DNA from: Photobacterium alginatilyticum
GTDB lineage: Bacteria > Pseudomonadota > Gammaproteobacteria > Enterobacterales > Vibrionaceae
Reading direction: 5' to 3'
Assembly: GCF_009910675.1 (NCBI RefSeq)
Contig: NZ_RSEJ01000016.1
Span: 96,165 to 133,306 of the forward strand
Length of the DNA stretch: 37,142 bases
Both the position numbers and the translations under genes were made by a program. This document shows, piece by piece, positions 8,434-17,016 of this stretch. The notes under the pieces are model-generated. The model saw only the letters and a program-made list of their open reading frames with translations, did not search any database and was not told the DNA's origin. Positions within the stretch are counted from its first letter, which is position 1, and every line of letters begins with the position of its first letter.

Positions 8434-9762
8434 TTAAAACTTGTAGTTTGCCTGTACGCCAACTAGCCATACGTTGCCAGAGGTTTCACCGTTGAAGCTT
8501 AGGCCTGGAATGTCTTCGATTTCTTCTTTCATTTTCGCATCTTTAGCAAAGATGTAAGTGAAGCCGGCATCAAAGCTTAGGTTCTTCGACCAGCTGTAGC
8601 CAGCACCAATACTTAGCCATAGACGATCAGTTTCTGGAATAGTCTGGGTACGGTATTCTTCATCGACAGAAGAGGTATCGTATGCGACACCAGAACGAAG
8701 CGCCAGTTTGTTATTTAGTTGGTAAGTTGTACCTACGGCAAGGCGGTAGTTGTCTTTCCAGTTTTCTACTTTAATCGTATCAGGGCTGTCTGGATGGCCT
8801 GGAATGACAGCCACCAACTTTTCAAAGCTGCTCCAGTCTGTCCAGTTGAAACTCGCATGCATCGCAAACTTGTCAGTTAGCTGGTGGAAACTGGCAATTT
8901 CGGCTGTTGCTGGCAGGGTTAGCTCCATGCTACCAGGGAGTTTGGTGCCTTGTTGGATCCCACTTATACCTGTGTATGACAGACCGGAAGCATCACCTTC
9001 AAGGTTGAAATCAACTTCAGAGCGGTAGTTTACACCAATGCGGTGATCCTGGTTGATTTGCCATGCCGCACCTAGCTGCCAGCCCCATGCGGTATCATCA
9101 CCTTCCATGTACTTAAGATCTTTGCCCTTAAGCTGAGAGGCTAGTTGCGCTAATTGTGGGTTAGACTGCAGAAGTGTTTCAGCTCCTGCTGGTAATGAGC
9201 TTGGCAGAGAGGCACCGAAATGACCTTCGCCCATGACATAGCGAACACCACCACCAACACTGAACTGCTCATTAATCTTGTAAGCAAGGTTCGGGTTGAT
9301 TTCGACAGATTTAATCATCGCTTGGTTGCCAAACAGCGTTCCGTAGAAGTTACCGTTTAACTCTGTTTCCATTCCGTAGTTGGTTGCGATGGCTAAGCCG
9401 ACAGCCCACTGGTCATTGACTTGATGCGAAAGATAAAAGTTTGGAATAACCGCAGAATGCGCGACATCGCTAGCTTTAGTCTGAACATTTAGTGGACCAT
9501 ATTCAACACTGCCATCGACATCAATGTTTGGATCAACGTAGATTGCACCAACAGAGAGCTGCGTCCCTGCCAGGTAGGTCATCATCGCCGGGTTGCGGAA
9601 CTGGGCGCTGGCATTGTCTGCCATTGCGGCTTCACCGGCAAATGCACGGCCAAGGCCTGTTGCCGAGTACTCTGCTAGCTGGAAGCCAGCTGCCATTGCA
9701 TTGGCACTCATGCCTAGAGTTACTGCTGCTGCCAAAGAAAGCGTAATTTTGTTTTTATTCAT
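8434..9762 (-). CDS. fadL: FadL-family long-chain fatty acid outer-membrane channel
   Basis: This 442-residue outer-membrane beta-barrel has a clear signal peptide (MNKNKITLSLAAAVTLGMSA, cleavage after AMA). The mature start AGFQLAEYSATGLGRAFAG is typical of FadL. The hatch domain keeps the conserved NPA motif (N57-P58-A59), and the protein ends in an aromatic (VQANYKF), as barrels do. FadL captures long-chain fatty acids at the cell surface and passes them laterally into the periplasm for FadD and beta-oxidation. I start at 9762 because it gives a normal signal peptide; an in-frame ATG at 9801 would add 13 residues before it. A FadR-like operator lies about 150 bp upstream. The gene has its own terminator and is separate from the second FadL gene. 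Confidence 0.92.
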   Translation of the reverse strand: MNKNKITLSLAAAVTLGMSANAMAAGFQLAEYSATGLGRAFAGEAAMADNASAQFRNPAMMTYLAGTQLSVGAIYVDPNIDVDGSVEYGPLNVQTKASDVAHSAVIPNFYLSHQVNDQWAVGLAIATNYGMETELNGNFYGTLFGNQAMIKSVEINPNLAYKINEQFSVGGGVRYVMGEGHFGASLPSSLPAGAETLLQSNPQLAQLASQLKGKDLKYMEGDDTAWGWQLGAAWQINQDHRIGVNYRSEVDFNLEGDASGLSYTGISGIQQGTKLPGSMELTLPATAEIASFHQLTDKFAMHASFNWTDWSSFEKLVAVIPGHPDSPDTIKVENWKDNYRLAVGTTYQLNNKLALRSGVAYDTSSVDEEYRTQTIPETDRLWLSIGAGYSWSKNLSFDAGFTYIFAKDAKMKEEIEDIPGLSFNGETSGNVWLVGVQANYKF

Positions 9763-9914
9763 CAGTCTAAATGTTCGCTGAAATGTAATGGTGCGAATCA
9801 TACGCTTTAGAGTAAAAGCTTTAAGTTATTCTTTGTTCTTAACAACCATTAAGTTGTTTATGCTGATTTGTTTCTGGATTTTGGTGTTACATCTGGTAAA
9901 AAATACCCATCTCA

Positions 9915-9931
9915 TTCTGGTCGGATGAGAT
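9915..9931 (-). promoter_or_regulatory. FadR-like operator upstream of the first fadL
   Basis: TTCTGGTCGGATGAGAT carries the FadR core (CTGGTCNGA, then a degenerate second half). The site lies within a perfect inverted repeat, ATCTCAT (9909-9915) and ATGAGAT (9925-9931). Read on the plus strand it is 153 bp before the fadL start. FadR in gammaproteobacteria represses fad genes and is released by acyl-CoA. The assignment rests on motif and context only. Confidence 0.6.
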
Positions 9932-10053
9932 TTCAGCGTACACATGTATATGAAACAGAGAGTTTCAGCGACGCCCTGTTCACTCAAATTAGCGAGTAAA
10001 AGGTATCTATAGTCATAAAATCTTTTGGTGACAGTGAGTTATAATAGAAATAG

Positions 10054-10079
10054 AAAAGGGAGCCCAAAGGCTCCCTTTT
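10054..10079 (-). terminator. Terminator of the second fadL gene
   Basis: An 11-bp perfect stem AAAAGGGAGCC/GGCTCCCTTTT with loop CAAA lies 29 bp after the stop codon at 10108. The T-run on the minus strand is built into the stem. Confidence 0.88.
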
Positions 10080-10107
10080 ACAAATTCAAGCAAAATGATT
10101 CGCTGAA

Positions 10108-11388
10108 TTAGAATGAACGGCTGTACTGGATGCCGTATAGCAGTGCGTTAGCGTGCGTAGTGGCGCTGATGCTTGTTGCATCAGGGAATACTGGATTTGT
10201 ATTCGGATCTGGGTTAGGTGTTGATTCAGTAACACTAACATCTTTACCCACAAGGTAAGTCAGGCCAAAGTCGATATTAGACTTGGAATCGATGTGATAA
10301 GTGAAACCTGCCGAGAACCACTGACGGTCTGAATCAGGTACCGAGATAGATGTTTTCTGATCCTGTGCGCTGGTGTCATACATGTAACCGGTACGTAGCG
10401 TCCAGTCGCTGTTTAGGTAGTAAGTACCACCCAGAGCGTAGTGCCAGCCGTCTTGCCACTCATAGGTATTTAGTACTTTGTTGCCACTTGTCTCTAGTTT
10501 GTCGAATGCACTCCAACCAATCCACTGCACACTATAGTGAACAGCAAATTTGTCGTTAAGCTTATGGAAACCAGAGAATTCGGCCATATCTGGCAGAGGC
10601 ATCTTCAGCTTCTCGTTGCCGATATCACCACCGCCAGGTTGGTAATGCATATCACCTTCGGCTTCTAGTTCCGGGCTGTAACGGTAAGAAAGACCAAAGC
10701 GGTTATTGTCATTCAGCTCATAAACAGTACCCACGTTCCAGCCAAAAGCAACACCGTCTGCATCTACATCTAGAAGAGGGCCGTCTCCAGGTAGGGCAGC
10801 TTCCAGCGCTTTGTTAGAACGTTGAAGTTTACCTGCACCATAAATCACATCCAGGCCACCACCGACACTCCACTGCTGGTTGATGCGGTAAGAGGCACTC
10901 AGGGCAAAGTTGATGCTTTTCACATCGGTCATACCGCCGTATTCATTGGCAGCATAGTTATCACTGAATTCAGTCTTAGTGCCGAAGTTAGAGTAAATAC
11001 CTGCACCCACAGCCCATTTGTCGTTGATTGGGTGGATATAGTAGATATTTGGAGCGTACGAGGTATCACCAACTTGCTGGTCTGCCAAAGAGGCTGTTAC
11101 CGGACCTCTTTGAGTCAAGGCTGTGTATTGGGCATCTTTTACATCAATATCACTATCAATAGCATTGATACCCAGTGAGATAGCCGGCGCATCAAACAGC
11201 GACATTGCCGCTGCGTTACGAGCCATTGCCGATGCGTTATCAGCGATAACCGCATCACCCGCGAAAGCACGACCAAGGCCGGTTGCAGATTGTGCGTTTA
11301 GCTGAAAACCTGCAGCGAGTGCTTGCTGCGATGCCATGGTGATTGCTACCGCAACCACAGATTTTGTAAACAGACGCTTCTTATTCAT
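10108..11388 (-). CDS. Second FadL-family outer-membrane channel, lacking the NPA proline
   Basis: This 426-residue barrel has a signal peptide (cleavage after QALA) and the FadL-type mature start AGFQLNAQSATGLGRAFAG. It is clearly a paralogue of the neighbouring fadL. The conserved NPA triplet of the hatch reads N58-A59-A60 here (ARNAAAMSLF), so the proline is lost. It ends in a C-terminal aromatic (YGIQYSRSF). Transport of a hydrophobic substrate is inferred from the family; whether it prefers fatty acids of another chain length or a different compound is unknown. It has its own FadR-like operator 84 bp upstream and its own terminator, so the two paralogues are independent transcription units. 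Toluene or other hydrocarbon channels of the same family are the alternative. Confidence 0.88.
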   Translation of the reverse strand: MNKKRLFTKSVVAVAITMASQQALAAGFQLNAQSATGLGRAFAGDAVIADNASAMARNAAAMSLFDAPAISLGINAIDSDIDVKDAQYTALTQRGPVTASLADQQVGDTSYAPNIYYIHPINDKWAVGAGIYSNFGTKTEFSDNYAANEYGGMTDVKSINFALSASYRINQQWSVGGGLDVIYGAGKLQRSNKALEAALPGDGPLLDVDADGVAFGWNVGTVYELNDNNRFGLSYRYSPELEAEGDMHYQPGGGDIGNEKLKMPLPDMAEFSGFHKLNDKFAVHYSVQWIGWSAFDKLETSGNKVLNTYEWQDGWHYALGGTYYLNSDWTLRTGYMYDTSAQDQKTSISVPDSDRQWFSAGFTYHIDSKSNIDFGLTYLVGKDVSVTESTPNPDPNTNPVFPDATSISATTHANALLYGIQYSRSF

Positions 11389-11471
11389 ATTTATTGTTAT
11401 TCCTAATCATATACTGCATTTATCTGCTATTTTTGCAGATTGCGCACGATTGTAGGTGGGTAGCCTGACGT

Positions 11472-11488
11472 ATCAAATCAGACCAGTT
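11472..11488 (-). promoter_or_regulatory. FadR-like operator upstream of the second fadL
   Basis: On the minus strand AACTGGTCTGATTTGAT matches the gammaproteobacterial FadR consensus (AACTGGTCNGACNNGTT) at nearly all fixed positions. It lies 84 bp before the start codon. It is the best match of the three in this window to the left half of the consensus. Confidence 0.65.
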
Positions 11489-11627
11489 AGTAACTTATTG
11501 GTTGTTATTGCAAAGTTAATAACTAGGAAAGGATTCTAGCGAATTTTCATCGAGGAAAGGGATGGTAAAATCAAAAATATGCAATCAAGGTAACAATTTA
11601 AATTGCTTTATTTTTCAGGGGAATAGA

Positions 11628-11662
11628 TGCGGTCATTTCCATTATTTCAGGGAATGACCGCA
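11628..11662 (-). terminator. Inverted repeat after the DUF3379 gene, possible terminator
   Basis: TGCGGTCATT (11628-11637) and AATGACCGCA (11653-11662) form a 10-bp stem with a 15-nt loop, 18 bp past the stop codon of the DUF3379 gene. There is no clear T-run on either strand, so this may be a rho-assisted stop, an RNA-stabilising hairpin or a protein site. Confidence 0.4.
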
Positions 11663-11679
11663 AATATGAGGCAAGTGGG

Positions 11680-12393
11680 TTAAATTTCCCAGTTAAGATC
11701 AGCGCCCAGACTTTCGGCGATAGGGGCGACGTTTTGTCCTTTCTCACCAACCACTATCAAGCTTGCATTTTGAACAGGCATTACCACCCCGTTCAAATTA
11801 TTGTCACTGAACGATGACATTTGGGGTTGCTGCTCAGGTACGACGAATACAGTCACTTTGCCGTTTTCCGTTGCCATGACCATATGAAGCGCATTTTTAT
11901 CGCCAAAACCACAATGGTTGACATAGTAGACATGGCCGGGCAAGTTGGTCAGCTCAGAGCCAAAGGGGGTTAGCTTGGCATTAACCTGTTGTAGCGAGAC
12001 CGACTCATCAATATCTTCGATAAACGGCGCTTCGGTATAGACATGCTCCATGGCAACCTGTGCGATTTCACTGTTGGTTCCGGCCGGTACAATTTGCGAG
12101 TTAAATTGACCGACAAACAAACCGAAGACGAAAGCGACTGAGGCGGCTATAGCAAGATGGAATCGCGTTTTCCCTCGATTCTGCTCAGGCTGTCCGGATT
12201 GGTGAAACAAGATTCGATCAGCCAGATCATCGGGCACATCGACTTTTAATATACTTTCAAGCTTGGCATCGAGCTGTGATAGTTCATCCGATAACTTTCG
12301 GTTCGTTATCGATGAGTTTTTTGCTGCGATCATTTCCTGACTGTTATCGTTAGGATCTGCCAGGATACGACGACGGAATTCAAGATCGTCCAT
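11680..12393 (-). CDS. DUF3379 family protein, putative anti-sigma factor
   Basis: This 237-residue protein has a cytoplasmic N-terminal part (about 1-80) rich in charged residues. One transmembrane helix (FHLAIAASVAFVFGLFVGQF, about 87-106) and a periplasmic C-terminal domain follow. That layout, together with a start overlapping the ECF sigma gene by 14 bp, fits an anti-sigma factor that holds the sigma factor at the membrane. The family is annotated only as DUF3379. The ATG at 12393 is chosen because GGAGGGG lies about 10 bases upstream; an in-frame start at 12426 lacks this. No zinc-binding HxxxCxxC motif is visible, so it is not a classical ZAS-type anti-sigma. It sits between the ECF gene and the FadL paralogues, which hints at an envelope or lipid signal, but the function is inferred. 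Confidence 0.75.
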   Translation of the reverse strand: MDDLEFRRRILADPNDNSQEMIAAKNSSITNRKLSDELSQLDAKLESILKVDVPDDLADRILFHQSGQPEQNRGKTRFHLAIAASVAFVFGLFVGQFNSQIVPAGTNSEIAQVAMEHVYTEAPFIEDIDESVSLQQVNAKLTPFGSELTNLPGHVYYVNHCGFGDKNALHMVMATENGKVTVFVVPEQQPQMSSFSDNNLNGVVMPVQNASLIVVGEKGQNVAPIAESLGADLNWEI

Positions 12394-12964
12394 TTTGTTG
12401 GCCCCTCCGCTCGGATTGCTTTTCAATTTGCTCTTTTAATTGATTTCTGGCGCGGAACAAGCGTGTCATTACCGTATTGCGGTTAAGGTCGAGGATTTCG
12501 GCAATTTCATCACCGCTAAATCCAGCCATAACCTGCAACACTAATGGTTCTCGGTATTCTGGTGCCAGCTTCATGATCTGCTTGTGCAGGATCTGCTGCT
12601 CGACATCCATCTCGGAGCCCTGATGCTTGGTATCTGCGATGGCATAGTCATCAATATCGACCAAATCCAGCTGTTTTCGTTCAAAACGACGTGCGTTTTC
12701 CCTGCGAAGGATCGTAATCAGCCAGGACTTGGCGGCTTTGTCATCATGTAGGCTGTCGAGAGAGCGCCACGCACGTAGACAGGTTTCCTGCACCAGATCC
12801 TCGGCGATATGAGGATCGTGGCATAACCAGTAGGCGTAGCGATATAAGTCCCGATGCCAGGCCCGGACAAGGGCTTCGTACCGTCTTTGCTTATTCATGT
12901 CTACAGAGACCGAGGCATCCGTCTTTTTCTTACGAAAAAATTGCTTAATCATAAATTTGCCCAT
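12380..12964 (-). CDS. ECF (sigma-70 family) RNA polymerase sigma factor
   Basis: This protein of about 194 residues has region 2 (LYRYAYWLCHDPHIAEDLVQ, then ETCLRAWRSL) and region 4 (LAPEYREPLVLQVMAGFSGD, then a helix-turn-helix EIAEILDLNRNTVMTRLFRA). It has nothing of regions 1 or 3, as expected of ECF sigma factors. It is transcribed with the downstream DUF3379 gene, and its stop lies inside that gene's first codons. Start choice is uncertain: the ATGs at 12964, 12952 and 12898 are all in frame and none has a strong ribosome site; the one at 12898 begins just before the conserved region 2. The target promoters are unknown. The nearby FadL and fadIJ genes are natural candidates but also carry FadR-like sites. 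Confidence 0.88.
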   Translation of the reverse strand: MGKFMIKQFFRKKKTDASVSVDMNKQRRYEALVRAWHRDLYRYAYWLCHDPHIAEDLVQETCLRAWRSLDSLHDDKAAKSWLITILRRENARRFERKQLDLVDIDDYAIADTKHQGSEMDVEQQILHKQIMKLAPEYREPLVLQVMAGFSGDEIAEILDLNRNTVMTRLFRARNQLKEQIEKQSERRGQQNGRS

Positions 12965-13026
12965 CAAAAAGAAACCGCTGGGTCGTTATTCAGTTCGTTT
13001 TATTCAGCGATTGCATGATTCATCGG

Positions 13027-13056
13027 ATTATCAGCACTAAAATTGATCTGGTTCAA
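13027..13056 (-). promoter_or_regulatory. Possible promoter of the ECF sigma operon
   Basis: On the minus strand TTGAAC (13051-13056), an 18-bp spacer and GATAAT (13027-13032) resemble sigma-70 boxes. The same stretch can be read as TGAACC-N16-TGATAA, closer to ECF-type promoters with an AAC element, which would allow autoregulation. This is a motif reading only. Confidence 0.3.
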
Positions 13057-13216
13057 ATTGTGTCCCCGTGAGGAAGCTATAGTAGTTCACGTCATCTGAT
13101 GGTAAACATTGAATTCGGTTCTGTGGAACAGGTCTGTTTTTGTATGGTTACTATCTGTTGAGCAAGATGACAACTTCCTTTTGAAGGCTGACTTTACTTT
13201 CTCCTATCAGGCTCTG

Positions 13217-13313
13217 CCTGATTTGCAATTGGCTTTATGTTAATTGACTTATACCTTGCATGGATTTTATCCGTGTAAATTATAACCATACCATATCGGT
13301 ATGGTTTTTTTTT
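13217..13313 (+). ncRNA. Candidate small RNA between the ECF gene and fadI
   Basis: There is no gene on the plus strand between 12965 and the fadI operon, yet a strong intrinsic terminator stands at 13284-13313. A weak sigma-70-like promoter, TTGAAG (13181-13186), 18-bp spacer, TATCAG (13205-13210), would start an RNA of about 97 nt ending there. The 5' end is a guess; TTGACT at 13244 is an alternative -35. No known family is recognised. The rest of the 555-bp gap shows nothing further apart from the fadI control region. Confidence 0.3.
13284..13313 (+). terminator. Orphan intrinsic terminator upstream of fadI
   Basis: The stem AACCATACC/GGTATGGTT (9 bp, loop ATATC) is followed by about nine T residues on the plus strand. 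The only flanking plus-strand gene, fadI, starts 200 bp downstream, so no visible gene needs this terminator. Confidence 0.8.
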
Positions 13314-13429
13314 GCCTTTTTCTCATAGTAAGCAACAAGTTGCTTTTATTTTACTAAGATAGAAAGTACATAATCCCGCCGTAATTTCCAACTCGTGTCT
13401 CGCTTCTTGTAAATACTTAAAACATTTGT

Positions 13430-13457
13430 TTGAAATAAGTAACAAGTTGATTACAAT
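13430..13457 (+). promoter_or_regulatory. Promoter of the fadIJ operon
   Basis: TTGAAA (13430-13435), a 16-bp spacer and TACAAT (13452-13457) form good sigma-70 boxes, 60 bp before the fadI start. The FadR-like operator begins two bases past the -10, over the expected transcription start. Confidence 0.65.
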
Positions 13458-13459
13458 TG

Positions 13460-13476
13460 ATGTGGTCAGACCTCTA
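13460..13476 (+). promoter_or_regulatory. FadR-like operator at the fadIJ transcription start
   Basis: ATGTGGTCAGACCTCTA contains the palindromic FadR core GGTCAGACC. Its position directly downstream of the -10 box is that of a repressor site blocking initiation. Confidence 0.65.
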
Positions 13477-13519
13477 CCGTGCACATTGAGTGCCCTGCAA
13501 ATCATAATAAGGAGTAGCG

Positions 13520-14830
13520 ATGACACGTCTCCAGAATCTCACCACCCATCAAGGTGAGCGCATCGCCGTTGTAAGTGGATTACGTACCCCGTTTGCCCGT
13601 CAGGCCACGGCCTTTAATGGCGTTCCTGCCCTGGACATGGGGAAAATGGTGGTCAATGAAATGCTGCAGCAGATTGATTTTGATCCCCAACTGATTGATC
13701 AGGTGGTATTTGGACAGGTTGTCCAGATGCCGGAAGCTCCGAATATCGCCCGTGAAATTGTTCTTGGTACCGGCATGAACATTGGCACAGATGCCTACAG
13801 TGTTACCCGGGCCTGTGCAACGAGTTTCCAGGCGGCGGCCAATGTGGCTGAGAGTATTATTTCGGGTACCGTTGATATCGGTATTGCCGGTGGGGCCGAC
13901 TCTTCTTCGGTATTGCCGATTGGCGTTTCGAAAAAAATGGCGGCGACCTTGCTGGCACTGAGCAAGGCCAAAACCATGAGCAAGCGTTTAAAACTGCTTA
14001 GCAAACTTAGCATGAAGGACCTGATGCCGGTACCGCCGGCGGTGGCCGAATATTCAACCGGCTTGAGTATGGGCCAAACCGCAGAGCAAATGGCGAAAAC
14101 CCATGGCATCACCCGTGAAGAGCAAGACGCACTGGCACACCGCTCGCATACACTGGCTGCACAGGCGTGGAAAGACGGCCTGATCCAGGGCGAGGTGATC
14201 ACTGCCTTCCCGGAACCTTACCGACAGTGGATAGATAAAGACAATAACATTCGCGAAGATTCGTCGCTGGAGTCTTATGCCAAGTTGCGCCCGGCGTTTG
14301 ATCGCAAGTTTGGCTCGGTTACCGCAGCCAATGCGACACCACTGACAGACGGCGCGGCGGCGATCCTGTTGATGCGTGAAGGCAGGGCCAAAGAGCTTGG
14401 CCTCAAACCATTGGGTTATATCCGCTCCTATGCCTTCTCGGCGATCGGCGTAGAGAAAGACATGCTGATGGGGCCGTCCTATGCAACACCGATGGCTCTC
14501 GACCGTGCCGGTATCAGTCTGTCTGATCTTACCCTGATTGATATGCACGAAGCTTTCGCCGCGCAGACGCTGGCCAACGTGAAGATGTTTGGCTCGAAGA
14601 AGTTTGCCGAGGAGAAGCTGGGGCGCAGTCAGGCAATTGGCGAAATTGATATGGACAAGTTCAATGTACTGGGGGGATCTATCGCTTATGGTCACCCGTT
14701 TGCCGCAACAGGGGCACGAATGATCACCCAGACACTGCGTGAGCTGCAGCGTCGAGGAGGTGGTTTGGCATTGAATACCGCTTGCGCAGCTGGCGGCTTA
14801 GGCGCCGCAATGATCCTGGAGGCAGAATAA
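13520..14830 (+). CDS. fadI: 3-ketoacyl-CoA thiolase FadI
   Basis: FadI cleaves 3-ketoacyl-CoA with CoA to give acetyl-CoA and a shortened acyl-CoA. It is the thiolase subunit of the FadIJ beta-oxidation complex, which in E. coli works mainly under anaerobic conditions. The 436 residues equal the E. coli length. The nucleophile Cys99 (VTRACATSF), His392 ([12 protein letters not shown]) and Cys422 ([10 protein letters not shown]) are all present. A perfect ribosome site, AAGGAG, precedes the ATG. The stop codon overlaps the fadJ start (TAATG), so the two subunits are coupled. A FadR-like site sits on the promoter. Confidence 0.96.
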   Translation: MTRLQNLTTHQGERIAVVSGLRTPFARQATAFNGVPALDMGKMVVNEMLQQIDFDPQLIDQVVFGQVVQMPEAPNIAREIVLGTGMNIGTDAYSVTRACATSFQAAANVAESIISGTVDIGIAGGADSSSVLPIGVSKKMAATLLALSKAKTMSKRLKLLSKLSMKDLMPVPPAVAEYSTGLSMGQTAEQMAKTHGITREEQDALAHRSHTLAAQAWKDGLIQGEVITAFPEPYRQWIDKDNNIREDSSLESYAKLRPAFDRKFGSVTAANATPLTDGAAAILLMREGRAKELGLKPLGYIRSYAFSAIGVEKDMLMGPSYATPMALDRAGISLSDLTLIDMHEAFAAQTLANVKMFGSKKFAEEKLGRSQAIGEIDMDKFNVLGGSIAYGHPFAATGARMITQTLRELQRRGGGLALNTACAAGGLGAAMILEAE

Positions 14831-16944
14831 TGACCCAACAAGAATCCGCATTTTCTTTATCTTACGGTGACAACGGCGTCGCTTGGCTGAAAATCGATGT
14901 GCCGGAAGAAAAAATGAATACGCTGCAGTCAGCGTTTGTCGAGCAGGTATCCGATGTACTGGCCGAATTAAAGTCCAAGCAAGATATCAAGGGGCTGGTA
15001 GTCCATTCGGGCAAGCCGGACAACTTTATTGCCGGTGCCGATATTCGTATGCTTGCGGCCTGCACCACCGCCGAAGAAGCTCAACAATTAGCAGCAAAAG
15101 GCCAGGAGCTGTTTGCCGAACTCGAAGCATTGCCATTCCATGTGGTGGCGGCAATCCATGGCCCGTGTCTGGGCGGTGGTATGGAGTTGGCGCTAGCCTG
15201 TCATAGTCGGGTCTGCTCCGATGATGACAAGACCCGTTTAGGTCTGCCTGAAGTGCAGCTGGGTTTGCTGCCGGGCTCGGGTGGTACCCAGCGTTTGCCG
15301 CGCCTTATCGGTGTTGCCAATGCCCTGGATATGATCCTGACCGGCAAGCAGTTGCGGGCCAAGAAGGCGAAAAAGCTAGGGGTAGTCGACGAGGCGGTTC
15401 CACACAGTATCTTGCTTGATATCGCCGAGAAGCAGGCGCTGAAAGCCAAACCCAAGCGCAAGCACTCGTTCCAGGATTGGGCGATGGGCGGTAATGCTCT
15501 GGGGCGCTCTTTGGTGTTCGATCAGGCAGCCAAGAAAACCCATGAAAAAACTCGCGGTAACTATCCGGCGGCTGACGCCATTTTGGAAGTTATCAAGTTC
15601 GGCTTGCAGTTTGGTATGGAAAAAGGCCTGAAGCAGGAGGCCAAGCGCTTTGGCGAGTTGGTAATGAGTTCGGAATCCGCCGCGCTGCGCAGCATTTTCT
15701 TTGCCACCACAGCAATGAAAAAAGAAACAGGATCGGATGCCAAACCGGGTGACATCAAACGAGTTGGCGTGTTGGGAGGCGGCCTGATGGGCGGTGGTAT
15801 CAGCCATGTGACCGCATCCAAGGCCAAGTACCCTGTGCGGATCAAAGATATTGCCAATGACGGTATTTTAAATGCCATGGCTTATAACTATAAGCTACTG
15901 GATAAAAAGCGTAAGCGCCGGATCATCAGCAAAGCTGAGCTGCAAAAGCAGATGATGAGCATTGCCGGGGGCACTGACTATACCGGTTTTGACTGTGTGG
16001 ACGTGGTGGTAGAAGCGGTATTTGAAGATCTGAAGCTCAAGCATCAGATGGTGAAAGAAATTGAGGAAAATGCCAAGGCCGAGACCATTTTCGCCACCAA
16101 TACGTCCTCGTTGCCGATCCACCAGATAGCTGAGGCTGCCGAGCGCCCGGAAAATGTCGTCGGTCTTCACTATTTCAGCCCGGTGGAAAAAATGCCGTTG
16201 GTAGAGGTGATCCCTCATACTGGTACCTCTCCGGAAACAGTGGCCACTGTCGTTGCTCTGGCAAAGAAACAGGGTAAAACACCGATCGTTGTCGGCGACA
16301 AAGCCGGATTTTACGTCAACCGTATTCTTGCCCCCTACATGAATGAGGCGGCATCGGTACTGCTAAGCGGCGAGCCTATCGAGCACCTTGATGCGGCGTT
16401 GCTGGACTTTGGTTTCCCGGTCGGGCCTATTACCTTGCTTGACGAGGTGGGTGTCGATATCGGTGCCAAGATCATGCCGATTATGGTCGAGGAACTGGGT
16501 GAGCGCTTCCGCGGCCCGGATGTGTTTGATGTGCTGCTTAATGACGGACGTAAAGGGCGCAAGAGTGGTAAAGGTTTCTATCTGTATAACAGCAAGAAAA
16601 AGTCTGTCGATAAGACGGTCTATAAACTGCTGAACATCAAACCGGAGAAAAAGGTGGAAGGGGCGGCACTGGCCATGCGCTGTAGCCTGATGATGCTGAA
16701 CGAAGCGGCCCGCTGTCTGGATGAAGGGGTTATTCAGTCGGCACGGGACGGTGATATCGGCGCTATCTTCGGTATCGGCTTCCCGCCATTCCTTGGTGGT
16801 CCGTTCCGCTATATGGATCAGTTGGGGATCAAGCGAGTGGTCGAGTTGCTCAACGAACATGCCGATAAGTACGGCGAGCGCTTCAAGCCATGTGACAAGC
16901 TGATCGCGATGGCAAACGAAGGCCAGAGCTTCTATCAAGCCTGA
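14830..16944 (+). CDS. fadJ: Fatty acid oxidation complex alpha subunit FadJ
   Basis: This 704-residue bifunctional enzyme has an N-terminal enoyl-CoA hydratase/isomerase (crotonase) domain with catalytic Glu119 ([11 protein letters not shown]) and Glu141 ([16 protein letters not shown]). A 3-hydroxyacyl-CoA dehydrogenase follows, with a Rossmann motif [11 protein letters not shown] near residue 314 and the signature [19 protein letters not shown]. With FadI it performs the hydration, dehydrogenation and thiolysis steps. The ATG at 14830 overlaps the fadI stop and has GGAGG about 10 bases upstream, so it is preferred over an in-frame start at 14782. In E. coli sixA lies next after fadJ; here a protease gene is between them. 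Confidence 0.95.
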   Translation: MTQQESAFSLSYGDNGVAWLKIDVPEEKMNTLQSAFVEQVSDVLAELKSKQDIKGLVVHSGKPDNFIAGADIRMLAACTTAEEAQQLAAKGQELFAELEALPFHVVAAIHGPCLGGGMELALACHSRVCSDDDKTRLGLPEVQLGLLPGSGGTQRLPRLIGVANALDMILTGKQLRAKKAKKLGVVDEAVPHSILLDIAEKQALKAKPKRKHSFQDWAMGGNALGRSLVFDQAAKKTHEKTRGNYPAADAILEVIKFGLQFGMEKGLKQEAKRFGELVMSSESAALRSIFFATTAMKKETGSDAKPGDIKRVGVLGGGLMGGGISHVTASKAKYPVRIKDIANDGILNAMAYNYKLLDKKRKRRIISKAELQKQMMSIAGGTDYTGFDCVDVVVEAVFEDLKLKHQMVKEIEENAKAETIFATNTSSLPIHQIAEAAERPENVVGLHYFSPVEKMPLVEVIPHTGTSPETVATVVALAKKQGKTPIVVGDKAGFYVNRILAPYMNEAASVLLSGEPIEHLDAALLDFGFPVGPITLLDEVGVDIGAKIMPIMVEELGERFRGPDVFDVLLNDGRKGRKSGKGFYLYNSKKKSVDKTVYKLLNIKPEKKVEGAALAMRCSLMMLNEAARCLDEGVIQSARDGDIGAIFGIGFPPFLGGPFRYMDQLGIKRVVELLNEHADKYGERFKPCDKLIAMANEGQSFYQA

Positions 16945-16958
16945 TAAGTGTAACCATT

Positions 16959-16989
16959 AAAAATGGCCTGCAAATGCAGGCCATTTTTT
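16959..16989. terminator. Bidirectional terminator between fadJ and the protease gene
   Basis: AAAAATGGCCTGCA and TGCAGGCCATTTTTT form a long perfect hairpin with A- and T-runs on both sides. It serves fadIJ on the plus strand and the convergent protease gene. Confidence 0.93.
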
Positions 16990-17016
16990 ATTCTCTTTGC
17001 TGCTTTTTAGCAGACG

